Assembly (NCBI RefSeq): GCF_034387475.1
Contig: NZ_JAXCIL010000001.1
Location: 2,790,001-2,854,000 of the forward strand
Origin: Pseudomonas sp. Teo4
GTDB lineage: Bacteria > Pseudomonadota > Gammaproteobacteria > Pseudomonadales > Pseudomonadaceae
DNA length: 64,000 nt
Direction: 5' to 3'
The translations under genes were made by a program, and so were the position numbers. The notes under the pieces were generated by a model. The model was given only the letters and a program-made list of their open reading frames with translations. It was not told the origin of the DNA and made no database searches. The first letter of the stretch is position 1. Every line of letters begins with the position of its first letter. Positions 1-8,486 of this stretch are shown piece by piece.

Positions 1-183
1 GGGAATCTGGTTGGCCAGGGTGCTGAAGGTGGCGTAGGACCAGAAGTGGCTGCTGAGTAACGAGAACAGCACGATCATCGCCAGCAAGGCGCCGGCCAGG
101 CCCAGGTAGCTGCCCAGGCCGAAATAGTTGCCGCCGCGACGCACAGGTGTGCTGCCCGAGGTTTCGAGGGGTGTGGTTTTCAT
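1..183 (-). CDS. rbsC: Ribose ABC transporter permease (partial, 5' part only)
   Basis: Inner-membrane permease of the ribose importer. Only the first 61 codons are in the window, and the gene runs off the left edge. It begins with ATG at 183, which overlaps the rbsA stop as ATGA, so the two are translationally coupled. The N-terminus is a short polar stretch followed by a hydrophobic segment (about residues 25-45, LGLAGALLAMIVLFSLL) that fits the first membrane helix of this family. Identification rests mainly on position after rbsB and rbsA. Confidence 0.85.
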   Translation of the reverse strand, partial: MKTTPLETSGSTPVRRGGNYFGLGSYLGLAGALLAMIVLFSLLSSHFWSYATFSTLANQIP

Positions 184-1733
184 GCATCCGTCCTGGGAGC
201 TGCATCGTGCAGCATTGCGTCACGTTTCTGGTAGCCGGAGAAGGCCGCGCCAAGGAGCTGGTCCTGACGCCAATGGTCGCGCTCGAAGGTGTCGATCAGC
301 CGCCCGGCGGACAGCACGGCGATCCGGTCGCAGATCAGCATCAGCTCGCGCAGGTCGCTGGACACCACCACCAAGGCCTTGCCCTGGCGCGCCAGCTCGG
401 CCAGCAGGCCATAGATGTCGAACTTGGCGCCGACGTCGATACCGCGGGTTGGCTCGTCGAACAGCAGCACCTGGCAGTCACGCTCCAGCCAGCGGCCGAT
501 CACCACTTTCTGCTGGTTGCCACCGGACAGTTCGCCGACTGCCTGGGCCGGGCCGGCACTGCGGATACGCATGGCGTTGATCTGCCGCTCGGCCAGGGCA
601 TTTTCGGCGTCGCCGTCGAGTACCCCGGCACGGGAAACCACGCCGTAGTTGCCCAAAGCGACGTTGGCGCTGATCGACTGCGACAGCAGCAGGCCTTCCC
701 CCTTGCGGTCTTCGGTAATCAGCGCGATGCCCGCCTGCACGGCGGCCTTGGGCGAATCGATGGTCACCACCTTGAGCGGCTGGCCGATGGCAATGCTGCC
801 ACTGTCGGCCCGGTCGGCACCGAAGATCAGGCGCAGCAGTTCGGTACGACCCGCACCGATCAACCCGGAGATACCGAAGATCTCCCCTGCCCTGACCTGG
901 AACGACACGTCCTGCACCTTGTCGCCCCGACACAGCTTGTCGACTTTAAGCAACGGCGCGCCCAGGGTGCGGCGCCCAAGGTCGATGTGCTCGCCCAGCT
1001 CCCGCCCCACCATCAGGTTGACCAGCTCGGCACTGCTGTAGCGCTGGATGGGCTCATCGCACACCAGCTTGCCATCGCGCAGCACGACAATGCGCTGTGC
1101 CACGCGCTGCAGCTCTTCGAGGCGGTGGGAGATGTAGACGATGGCCACGCCGCGCTGACGCAGGCGTTCGATCTGCACGAACAACAGCTCTACTTCGCGC
1201 GCGGTGAGCATGGCGGTAGGTTCGTCGAAGATCAGCACACGGCAATCGCCGATCAGGTTGCGTGCGATTTCAACCATCTGCTGGTGGCCGATGCCCAGTT
1301 CCCCGACCGGGGTATCTGGATCGATGGCGTCCAGCCCCACCTGGGCCATGGCCGCCGTGGCCAGTTGGCGCAGGCGTTTCTGGCTGACCCAGCCGAAACG
1401 ACTGGGCAGGTTGTCGAGGAACAGGTTCTCGGCCACGGTCAGGGTCGGCAGCAAGTTGAGTTCCTGCATGACCATGCGCACGCCCAGACGCTCGGCCTCG
1501 TTGCGGCTGCCAGGCGCATAGGCCTGGCCACGGTAGGTCATCTGCCCGGTGGTGGGCACCTCCAGGCCGCTGATGAGCTTGGACAGGGTGCTCTTGCCCG
1601 CGCCGTTTTCACCAGTCAGGGCCAGCACTTCCCCCCCACGCAGGCTCAGGCAGACATCGCCGAGCACTGGCTGGGCATAGGTCTTGCCCAGCCCCCTGGC
1701 AACGAGCACCACTTCATGGGCCGATGCTGACAT
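180..1733 (-). CDS. rbsA: Ribose import ATP-binding protein RbsA
   Basis: Duplicated ATPase (517 aa) that energises sugar import with RbsB and RbsC. The first nucleotide-binding domain has Walker A GENGAGKST (about 41-49), a variant signature LGIGHQQ and Walker B LIFDEPTAM. The second has a degenerate Walker A (GLIGAGRTE), a good signature LSGGNQQK and DEPTRGID, the asymmetry usual for RbsA/MglA proteins. A GTG lies two codons upstream of the chosen ATG, but GGAGA sits 7 nt before the ATG, so ATG is preferred. It lies just after rbsB and overlaps rbsC by 4 nt in one operon. Confidence 0.95.
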   Translation of the reverse strand: MSASAHEVVLVARGLGKTYAQPVLGDVCLSLRGGEVLALTGENGAGKSTLSKLISGLEVPTTGQMTYRGQAYAPGSRNEAERLGVRMVMQELNLLPTLTVAENLFLDNLPSRFGWVSQKRLRQLATAAMAQVGLDAIDPDTPVGELGIGHQQMVEIARNLIGDCRVLIFDEPTAMLTAREVELLFVQIERLRQRGVAIVYISHRLEELQRVAQRIVVLRDGKLVCDEPIQRYSSAELVNLMVGRELGEHIDLGRRTLGAPLLKVDKLCRGDKVQDVSFQVRAGEIFGISGLIGAGRTELLRLIFGADRADSGSIAIGQPLKVVTIDSPKAAVQAGIALITEDRKGEGLLLSQSISANVALGNYGVVSRAGVLDGDAENALAERQINAMRIRSAGPAQAVGELSGGNQQKVVIGRWLERDCQVLLFDEPTRGIDVGAKFDIYGLLAELARQGKALVVVSSDLRELMLICDRIAVLSAGRLIDTFERDHWRQDQLLGAAFSGYQKRDAMLHDAAPRTDA

Positions 1734-1754
1734 GGCCACTTCTCCTGCTGGGGA

Positions 1755-2711
1755 TCAAGGCTGGGTGATCAGTTCAACCGGGGTCTGGATGACGTTGTCG
1801 GCATCCACATCCGGCTTCTCGCCCTTGAGCATTTTCAGCGCCGCCTGGATGCCGTACACCGCTTGCTGGCTGGCGGCCTGGTCGAGGGTGGCGAGTACGC
1901 GGCCATCTTTTAGCATCGGTTTGATTGCATTGATGTTGTCGTAGCCGACCACTTGCACCTGGCCGGTCTTGCCGGCGGCACGCACCGCCGACACTGCGCC
2001 CAGGGCCATGCTGTCGTTACCCGCCAGCAGGGCCTTGATCTCGGGGTATTCGTTGAGCATGGAGGCGGCAACCGCGTTGCCTTTGTCGATTTCCCAGTTG
2101 CCGGACTGCACCGAGACGATCTTCATCTGCGCAGCTTCCATGGCGTCCTTGAAGCCGGCGGTACGCTGCTGGGCGTTGGTGGTGGTGGGCACGCCCTCGA
2201 TGATGCCGACCTGGTCGCCGGCCTTGAGTTTTTCATTGGCCAGGTAGTCGCCGACCAGACGGGCACCCTTGCGGTTGTCAGGCCCTACGAAGGGCACACT
2301 GATGCCCTTGCTCTTGAGCACTTCCGGGTCCAGGCGGTTGTCGATATTGACCACGGTGATACCGGCGTCCATGGCCTTTTTCACCACAGGCACCAACGCT
2401 TTGGAGTCGGCCGGCGCAATCACCAGCGCCTTGGCACCGGTGGCGATCATCTGCTCGACGATACGGATCTGGTTGCCGGTGTCGGTCTCGTCCTTGATGC
2501 CGTTGGCCACCAGCTCGAACTCGCCTGGGTGCTCCTTCTGGTAAGCCTTGGCGCCGTCTTCCATGGTGCGGAAGAACTCGTTGGCCAGCGACTTCATCAC
2601 CAAGGCAACCTTGGGCGCTTCTTCGGCGTGGGCGGCGGACAGCGGCAATGTGAGGGACAGCGTGGAGGCGACAGCGAGGGCCAGCAGACGACCGGTGAAC
2701 GGCAGCTTCAT
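1755..2711 (-). CDS. rbsB: Ribose ABC transporter periplasmic binding protein
   Basis: Periplasmic sugar receptor (318 aa) that delivers ribose to RbsAC. A Sec signal peptide is clear (residues 1-29, ending SAAHA before EEAPK). The mature part is a type I periplasmic binding protein of the LacI/RbsB fold: VALVMKSLANEFF at the start, VNIDNRLDP, and AGNDSMALGAVSA in the second lobe. It is the first gene of the operon. A 14-bp palindrome just upstream is a probable RbsR site. The ligand could be another pentose, but the rbsBAC set and neighbouring ansB favour ribose. Confidence 0.94.
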   Translation of the reverse strand: MKLPFTGRLLALAVASTLSLTLPLSAAHAEEAPKVALVMKSLANEFFRTMEDGAKAYQKEHPGEFELVANGIKDETDTGNQIRIVEQMIATGAKALVIAPADSKALVPVVKKAMDAGITVVNIDNRLDPEVLKSKGISVPFVGPDNRKGARLVGDYLANEKLKAGDQVGIIEGVPTTTNAQQRTAGFKDAMEAAQMKIVSVQSGNWEIDKGNAVAASMLNEYPEIKALLAGNDSMALGAVSAVRAAGKTGQVQVVGYDNINAIKPMLKDGRVLATLDQAASQQAVYGIQAALKMLKGEKPDVDADNVIQTPVELITQP

Positions 2712-2747
2712 GGGAAATGACTCCGAATCTTGTGATTTTTATCGGGT

Positions 2748-2761
2748 CGCAAACGTTTGCG
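2748..2761. promoter_or_regulatory. LacI-family operator, probable RbsR site
   Basis: CGCAAACGTTTGCG is a perfect 14-bp palindrome 37 bp upstream of the rbsB start. A central CG flanked by AAACGTTT is the classic LacI/GalR-family half-site arrangement and resembles known RbsR operators. That RbsR is the ligand is inferred from the operon; the rbsR gene is not in this window. Confidence 0.8.
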
Positions 2762-2883
2762 GTTCCTAACTATGGGAACAAGACCTGCGTTTGTCAAATC
2801 CGTTTCGATGCCGGGGTCAAGGCGACTGCGCAGATGATTATCCGGAATTTTTCCGATAAACCGAACACCTTTTCCTGATTTTG

Positions 2884-2897
2884 TTCGGAAAGCCGAA
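2884..2897. promoter_or_regulatory. AauR-type binding site upstream of ansB
   Basis: TTCGG-AAAG-CCGAA is an exact match to the inverted repeat TTCGGNNNNCCGAA reported for AauR, the acidic-amino-acid response regulator of P. putida that controls glutamate/aspartate uptake and the glutaminase-asparaginase gene. It lies about 64 bp upstream of a sigma-54 type promoter, where an NtrC-class activator would bind. Confidence 0.75.
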
Positions 2898-2954
2898 TAC
2901 GCACAGCACCTCAGGCCCCCGCACCCCCTGCAAGTGCTGGCTTACCGGCAATAA

Positions 2955-4121
<1,167 letters not shown>

Positions 4122-4126
4122 TAGCA

Positions 4127-4275
4127 CGGTCCATGTGGCAACTGTCTTGAGGTGCCTGTACTGACCTCATCGTCGCGGTTCGTCGCCACGACAAGCCGGC
4201 TCCCACATGGACCGCGCCAATCTTGAGATCGCCGCAGTACCTGTGGGAGCCGGCTTGCCGGCGATGAGGCCAGCC
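4127..4275. repeat. REP palindrome pair between ansB and DUF1654
   Basis: Two P. putida-type REP palindromes face each other: CGACAAGCCGGCTCCCACAT near 4189-4208 and, inverted, GTGGGAGCCGGCTTGCCGGC near 4243-4262. Linker sequence (CGGTCCATGTGG, TTGAGATC) is shared with other REP clusters in this window. Such pairs commonly sit after genes and can slow RNA decay or act as weak terminators. Confidence 0.85.
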
Positions 4276-4358
4276 CAGTCAACACAGCCTTCTCCCGCCC
4301 AATCCTCCAGCACGCTTTTCACCTTACGCCCTGTTGCGAATTTCCTTACAGTGAAATA

Positions 4359-4374
4359 CTGTATGTGCATACAG
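4359..4374. promoter_or_regulatory. LexA (SOS) box
   Basis: CTGTATGTGCATACAG is a palindromic CTG-N10-CAG element, the gamma-proteobacterial LexA consensus, ending 21 bp before the DUF1654 start codon. It covers the place where a promoter -10 would lie, so binding should block transcription. Confidence 0.85.
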
Positions 4375-4395
4375 CAAAAACAAGGAAAGCGTTTC

Positions 4396-4638
4396 ATGGC
4401 CAGCACCGCCGCCGCAACCCCAAGCAGCTATGAGCAACTGGGCCTTCGCGTCCAGAAGATCATCAACAACCCCCTCGCCCAACGCAGCCGTGCCGCCCTG
4501 ATCTTCCGCCTGGAACACGAATCGGTGGAGGACTGGGAAACCCTGCTCGAGGAAATCGGCGAGAACGACAACGTCACCCTCGCCCACCGCGACGATGGCG
4601 GCGTGCAGATTTTCTGGACGGTACCGAAGGAAGACTGA
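4396..4638 (+). CDS. DUF1654 family protein, SOS-controlled
   Basis: Small soluble protein (80 aa) matching the DUF1654 family known mainly from Pseudomonas: an N-terminal helix around YEQLGLRVQKIIN, then an acidic region (EDWETLLEEIGEND) and a C-terminal strand containing VQIFWTVPKED. The molecular function of the family is unknown. ATG follows AAGGAAAG. The strong LexA box in its promoter implies expression during DNA damage, which suggests a role in repair or prophage-type stress. It stands alone in its transcription unit. Confidence 0.8.
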   Translation: MASTAAATPSSYEQLGLRVQKIINNPLAQRSRAALIFRLEHESVEDWETLLEEIGENDNVTLAHRDDGGVQIFWTVPKED

Positions 4639-4657
4639 CCCTACCTGTGGTTGCGGC

Positions 4658-5083
4658 CTAGACCAGCGCCTGCAGGTAGGCACTGGCTTGCCGATATCGA
4701 GCCAGGCGCGCCAGGTCGGCAGGGCCAGGGGTGGCGATACGCGTAAGGTCGCTGTTGTCGGCAAGGTCTGCCAGTTTGACTGTGCGGGCCAAGGGGTCAT
4801 CACCCAGGCGCACGACGAAGTCCTGGTAGCTTTCGCCCTCGCGCCGGCTCAATGCCAGCAAGGCGGCCAGGATCTTCAATGCAAAGCCCTCACGGGCGAG
4901 GTCCGACAGCGTCATCGGCGTGTCTTCAAGCACGTCGTGCAGCACCGCGACAATGCGTTGCTCCGGTGTGGCAACGCGCATCATCACCCGCAACGGGTGG
5001 AGGATGTATGCCGCCCCACCCTTGTCACATTGCCCTTCATGCGCCCTGGCGGCCACCACAATGGCCCGTTCCAGCGTAGACAT
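4658..5083 (-). CDS. Stand-alone HD-domain (p)ppGpp hydrolase-like protein
   Basis: A 141-aa HD-family protein resembling only the hydrolase half of RelA/SpoT, like MESH1-type small alarmone hydrolases. Metal-binding and catalytic motifs are visible: H in RAHEGQ, HPLRVM, HDVLEDTPMT and KLADLADNSDL. No synthetase domain follows. An upstream ATG at 5104 has AGGGAG touching it with no spacing, while the ATG at 5083 has GGAGAG at good spacing, so the latter was chosen. Likely activity is removal of the pyrophosphate from ppGpp, but a related nucleotide may be the substrate. Confidence 0.8.
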   Translation of the reverse strand: MSTLERAIVVAARAHEGQCDKGGAAYILHPLRVMMRVATPEQRIVAVLHDVLEDTPMTLSDLAREGFALKILAALLALSRREGESYQDFVVRLGDDPLARTVKLADLADNSDLTRIATPGPADLARLARYRQASAYLQALV

Positions 5084-5169
5084 GAGGCCCTCTCCGTTCA
5101 GCATCTCCCTTGCCCAAGCATAGCCGGGACCGGTGTGCCATGGCCACCCGCAGGCTCGTCAAGCAGAGC

Positions 5170-5742
5170 CTAGCGCTCGACGCCATGCTGAATGACGACC
5201 GAGTCGGTGCCGAGTTTGGCCATGACTTCAGCCTTGCGAGCCTCGGCCTCGGCCTTGGTTGGGAACGGCCCCATCAGCACCACCGGCTTGCCATCGCGGT
5301 ACTCCACCGAGGAAGGAATGCCCTTCTCGATCAGGCGTGCGGTCATGTCGCTCAGCGCCCCCATGTTCGCACCTTGAATCACCTCGACATCCCAGCCTTC
5401 AGGGGCTGGCTGGTCAGCCAGGGCCTCGGCGCGGCGTTGCAGGTCGGCACCCCCACACTTCTCACGGATTCGCAGGTTGTTGCCGCTGTCGTCGACGATG
5501 ATTTCGTACTGGCCAGCATCGCGCTTGATTGCGACGTAACTGCGGTAGGCTTCGTACTGCCCGGCATCATCCTTGCCGCGCACCTGACCACAGATGGTGC
5601 CCTGGGTGTCGATTCGCACGTTGCCGAACTTGGCGGTCTTGGGGTTGTGCAGGTGTTCGGCCACCTGTTTGTGCACGCCTTCCACCTCGTTCTCACAGCC
5701 CGCCAAGGCCAGCACTGCCATTACCACTGCCAGTTTGCGCAC
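5170..5742 (-). CDS. SPOR-domain lipoprotein
   Basis: Predicted lipoprotein of 190 aa. The start was set at GTG 5742 because GGAGG lies 7 nt before it and the product then begins VRKLAVVMAVLALAGC, a clean lipobox with Cys about residue 15. The middle region (CGQVRGKDDAGQYEAYRSYV) is a small conserved fold of unknown role. The C-terminal 70 residues (GWDVEVIQGANMG, then VLMGPFPTKAEAEARKAEV) look like a SPOR peptidoglycan-binding domain. It probably sits in the envelope. Function beyond denuded-glycan binding cannot be stated. Confidence 0.72.
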   Translation of the reverse strand: MRKLAVVMAVLALAGCENEVEGVHKQVAEHLHNPKTAKFGNVRIDTQGTICGQVRGKDDAGQYEAYRSYVAIKRDAGQYEIIVDDSGNNLRIREKCGGADLQRRAEALADQPAPEGWDVEVIQGANMGALSDMTARLIEKGIPSSVEYRDGKPVVLMGPFPTKAEAEARKAEVMAKLGTDSVVIQHGVER

Positions 5743-5844
5743 GCGTCCACCTCCAGATTCGAAGGGGCGGATTCTAGCACGCCGGCCTTCAGCACGGGCC
5801 GAGACCATAGGTTACAAGCTGCAACAGCCTTGCAATGCGCAAAC

Positions 5845-5873
5845 GAAAAAGGGCGACCCTTTCGGATCGCCCC
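5845..5873 (-). terminator. Rho-independent terminator of tRNA-Val copy 1
   Basis: On the minus strand GGGCGATCC-GAAA-GGGTCGCCC forms a strong hairpin followed by TTTTT, 11 nt after the CCA end of the tRNA. Nearly the same element follows the second tRNA-Val copy at 45.7 kb. Confidence 0.9.
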
Positions 5874-5883
5874 TCTTCAGATT

Positions 5884-5960
5884 TGGTAGGCACAATTGGA
5901 CTCGAACCAACGACCCCCACCATGTCAAGGTGGTGCTCTAACCAACTGAGCTATGTGCCT
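5884..5960 (-). tRNA. tRNA-Val(GAC), copy 1
   Basis: Complete 77-nt cloverleaf with encoded CCA: acceptor AGGCACA/TGTGCCT, D-arm GCTC/GAGC, anticodon stem CCACC/GGTGG around loop TTGACAT (anticodon GAC), and T-loop TTCGAGT. It decodes GUC/GUU. The 77 nt are identical to the copy at 45765-45841, in the same orientation, and the two bracket the 40-kb variable block. Confidence 0.97.
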
Positions 5961-6042
5961 GTCGTGTGGCGCGCATATTAAGGGGGATACACCTACCTGT
6001 AAAGCGTTTTTTTCAAAAAAATCAAAAACTTTCAGCAAGTGG

Positions 6043-6849
6043 TCAGCGCCACTGCCCTTGCGTCGCCAACCCTATCAGCTCACGCAAGCCGCCAGTCCCC
6101 AACTTGCGATAAAGGCGCTTGATGTAGGTGGCTGCGCTGGAGGGGCGTACGCCCAGGCTCAGCGCGATTTCAGCGTTGTCGATGCCGGTCAGCAGCAAGC
6201 GCAGCAATTCCCGGTCGCGCAACGTCAGTTCCGGATACAGGCCGGACAACCGCTCGGCCAGCAACAGCGGCAGCTCGTTGGCTTGCAGGTAGGCCTGGTA
6301 ATGCAGGCGCACGATCTGGATCAACAGCGGTGCCGCAGCTTCCATGAAGTCCAGCTCCCGAGAAGAAAAGCAGCCATGCTCGCGTCCTCGGTAGAAATTC
6401 ACCGACAGCCACCGCCCCTTTTCGCAGTTGGCCAACAACGCCAACCGTTCGGTGATCTTCGGCTGCTCGTAGCAGATACGCCGATACTCATCGTGGTCAA
6501 TCTCGTCGATACGCTGGCGCTGCACCAGAATCCGCTCGCCACCGCCCGTACAGGCCATGGCGTGCCGGTTGCCATCCTGGCTGTAGAAACGTTCGGCATA
6601 GCGGCTGGATATGTTCACCAACGATACTTCGCGGGCCCGGTCGGCAAAGGTGAACACCTGGGGATTGCGGCGCGGCGCATAGGCGAACACCGTGCATTGG
6701 GCCAGGGGAATGCCGGTGCCGATAAATTGCAGCAGGTCGCCGGCCAGCTGACGACGATGGTTCTCGCCTACCCGGCTTAGCAAGGTAGCGGCCTGCCCGA
6801 TGTTCAGGCGATGCTCCGGCTCGACACTGCGCAGTGGCCAGAATTGCAT
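6043..6849 (-). CDS. LuxR-family transcriptional regulator
   Basis: A 268-aa regulator with a C-terminal LuxR/GerE helix-turn-helix (about 200-262: LTLRDRELLRLLLTGIDN, then ALSLGVRPSSAATYIKRLYR). The N-terminal 190 residues resemble an uncharacterised sensor with no acyl-homoserine-lactone-binding pattern that I can recognise. It is the last gene of a minus-strand run (monooxygenase, DUF2783, MFS carrier, regulator) with gaps of 10-70 bp, so it probably controls that catabolic unit. It is the first gene inside the tRNA-bounded block. Confidence 0.82.
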   Translation of the reverse strand: MQFWPLRSVEPEHRLNIGQAATLLSRVGENHRRQLAGDLLQFIGTGIPLAQCTVFAYAPRRNPQVFTFADRAREVSLVNISSRYAERFYSQDGNRHAMACTGGGERILVQRQRIDEIDHDEYRRICYEQPKITERLALLANCEKGRWLSVNFYRGREHGCFSSRELDFMEAAAPLLIQIVRLHYQAYLQANELPLLLAERLSGLYPELTLRDRELLRLLLTGIDNAEIALSLGVRPSSAATYIKRLYRKLGTGGLRELIGLATQGQWR

Positions 6850-6897
6850 GCAGTTACCTCGCTGGAACGTCGATTACGGGCAATGTGAGCGAGTCTA

Positions 6898-8223
6898 TCA
6901 GGCCGCCGAGCGTTTGCCCGACAACGGCAGACGCAAGGCCAGCAGCGCCCCGACCAGCATCAGCGCACCCGCGTAGATGAAACCGGCGGTAAAGCCTTGG
7001 GTCAGGTCCTTCAGCCACCCCACCAGTAGCGGGTTAAGGGCTGACCCCAGGTTACCTATTGCGTTGATCAGCGCAATGCCCAGCGCCCGGGCCTCCAGGC
7101 TAAGGCACTGGTCCGGCGTGGTCCAGAAAATCGACATTGCCGTGTAGGAGCCGGCCGCAGCCAGGCACACTCCGGTCAACTGCAGTGCAGCACCACCACC
7201 CGGCAGCGCCAGCAGCCAGCCAGCCCCGGCCAGCAGCATCGGCAGCACCAGGTGCCAGCGGCGCTCGGCGGTTCGGTCCGAGTGCAGCCCCCACACCACC
7301 ATCAACACGATGGTCACCACCTGCGGCACTGCGGCGAGCAAGCCAATCGCCTGGTTGCTGCCGGCACTGTGGAAGCTTTTGACGATCAGGGGCGTCCATA
7401 CGGCGATCATCGCCAGCGTGTTGACCAGGCAGAAATACACCACGCCAAACAGCAGGATGCGTGGTGTGAGCAGTTCCGCCACAACACTGCGGGGCGCTAC
7501 CAGCGGCTGTGCAGCCCCTGCCCGCTCGGCCTCCAGCTCGGCCAGCAACTGCCCTTGCTCCTGGGCATCGAGCCAGCGGGCCTGACGCGGGCTGTCATCC
7601 AGGTAGCTGAACACCACCAACCCGACCAGAACCGACGGCAAGCCCTCAAGCAGGAACAGCCACTGCCACCCCTTCAGGCCCCAGGTGCCATCAAGCCCAA
7701 GAATCAGCCCGGACAATGCCGAGCTGAAGCCCGCGGTGAACGGCATGGCGATCATGAACAATGCGTTGGCCCTGGCACGATAGGCACTGGGAAACCACAA
7801 GGTGAGATAAAGCAGCACACCGGGTAGAAACCCGGCCTCGGTGATGCCCACCAGCATCCGCAGCAGGTACAGCGACACCGGCCCGGTGGCGAACAGCGTG
7901 GCGGTGGAAGCCAGCCCCCAGGCGATCATCAGGCAGCCGATCCAGCGCCGCGCGCCGACCCGGGCCAACGCCAGGTTGCTGGGGATACCACAGGCAATGT
8001 AGGCGACATAGAACAGCGTCGTCGCCAGGCCGAACTGGGTGCTGCTCAATTGCAGGTCGGCCATCATCGTCAGGCCGGCAAAGCCGATGTTGATTCGGTC
8101 CAGAAACGACAGCACAAAGCAGAGGAACAGAAAGGGTATCAACCGTCGGGCAACTTTGCGCCCGACCGCAGGGTAGCTACCCGCAGCGCAGGCAGGCGCA
8201 GGCTCGGCAACAGCATGGGTCAT
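6898..8223 (-). CDS. MFS transporter, anion:cation symporter type
   Basis: Twelve-helix major facilitator of 441 aa, closest in pattern to the ACS family (hexuronate, phthalate and tartrate carriers): RRLIPFLFLCFVLSFLDRIN in helix 1, then ITEAGFLPGVLLYLTLWFP and a long central loop rich in Glu/Gln. The ATG at 8223 follows AGGTGG by 5 nt and is preferred to a GTG three codons upstream. It probably imports the organic acid handled by the adjacent monooxygenase; a tartrate-like substrate is also possible because tartrate dehydrogenase lies nearby. Confidence 0.85.
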   Translation of the reverse strand: MTHAVAEPAPACAAGSYPAVGRKVARRLIPFLFLCFVLSFLDRINIGFAGLTMMADLQLSSTQFGLATTLFYVAYIACGIPSNLALARVGARRWIGCLMIAWGLASTATLFATGPVSLYLLRMLVGITEAGFLPGVLLYLTLWFPSAYRARANALFMIAMPFTAGFSSALSGLILGLDGTWGLKGWQWLFLLEGLPSVLVGLVVFSYLDDSPRQARWLDAQEQGQLLAELEAERAGAAQPLVAPRSVVAELLTPRILLFGVVYFCLVNTLAMIAVWTPLIVKSFHSAGSNQAIGLLAAVPQVVTIVLMVVWGLHSDRTAERRWHLVLPMLLAGAGWLLALPGGGAALQLTGVCLAAAGSYTAMSIFWTTPDQCLSLEARALGIALINAIGNLGSALNPLLVGWLKDLTQGFTAGFIYAGALMLVGALLALRLPLSGKRSAA

Positions 8224-8293
8224 GGGGACCACCTGATTGTTATTATTGGAGGGTCCGCTGCCCGGTCCGTGCCGGGCAGCTGGTGCACAGCAT

Positions 8294-8476
8294 TTACAGG
8301 TCGCGCAAGGCGATCTCGGTCAGCTCGGCGAAACGTCCGGCATCACCCAGCGCCTCGGCGGCCAGCAGGGCCAGCTTGACCAGCATCAGCTCCCGCTTGT
8401 CTTGCGGCGTGCGATCCAGGCTGTCGGCCAGGTGGTCATAAAGCGTTTCCAGATCGGCGATATTCAGGGTCGACAT
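8294..8476 (-). CDS. DUF2783 domain protein
   Basis: A 60-aa acidic, helical protein fitting DUF2783 (LNIADLETLYDHLADSLDR, LMLVKLALLAAEALGD). Members of this family are repeatedly found directly after MhpA-like flavin monooxygenases, as here with a 10-bp gap. It may be a small partner or stabiliser of the hydroxylase. No catalytic residues are evident, and the function is unknown. Confidence 0.78.
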   Translation of the reverse strand: MSTLNIADLETLYDHLADSLDRTPQDKRELMLVKLALLAAEALGDAGRFAELTEIALRDL

Positions 8477-8486
8477 GACGGTGTCC

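Noticed and set aside
147..1730. Long open frame antisense to rbsA, and many similar long antisense frames across the window
   Set aside because: High GC keeps stops rare opposite real genes. These frames have no ribosome sites, no recognisable domains and skewed composition, and each lies opposite a well-supported gene.
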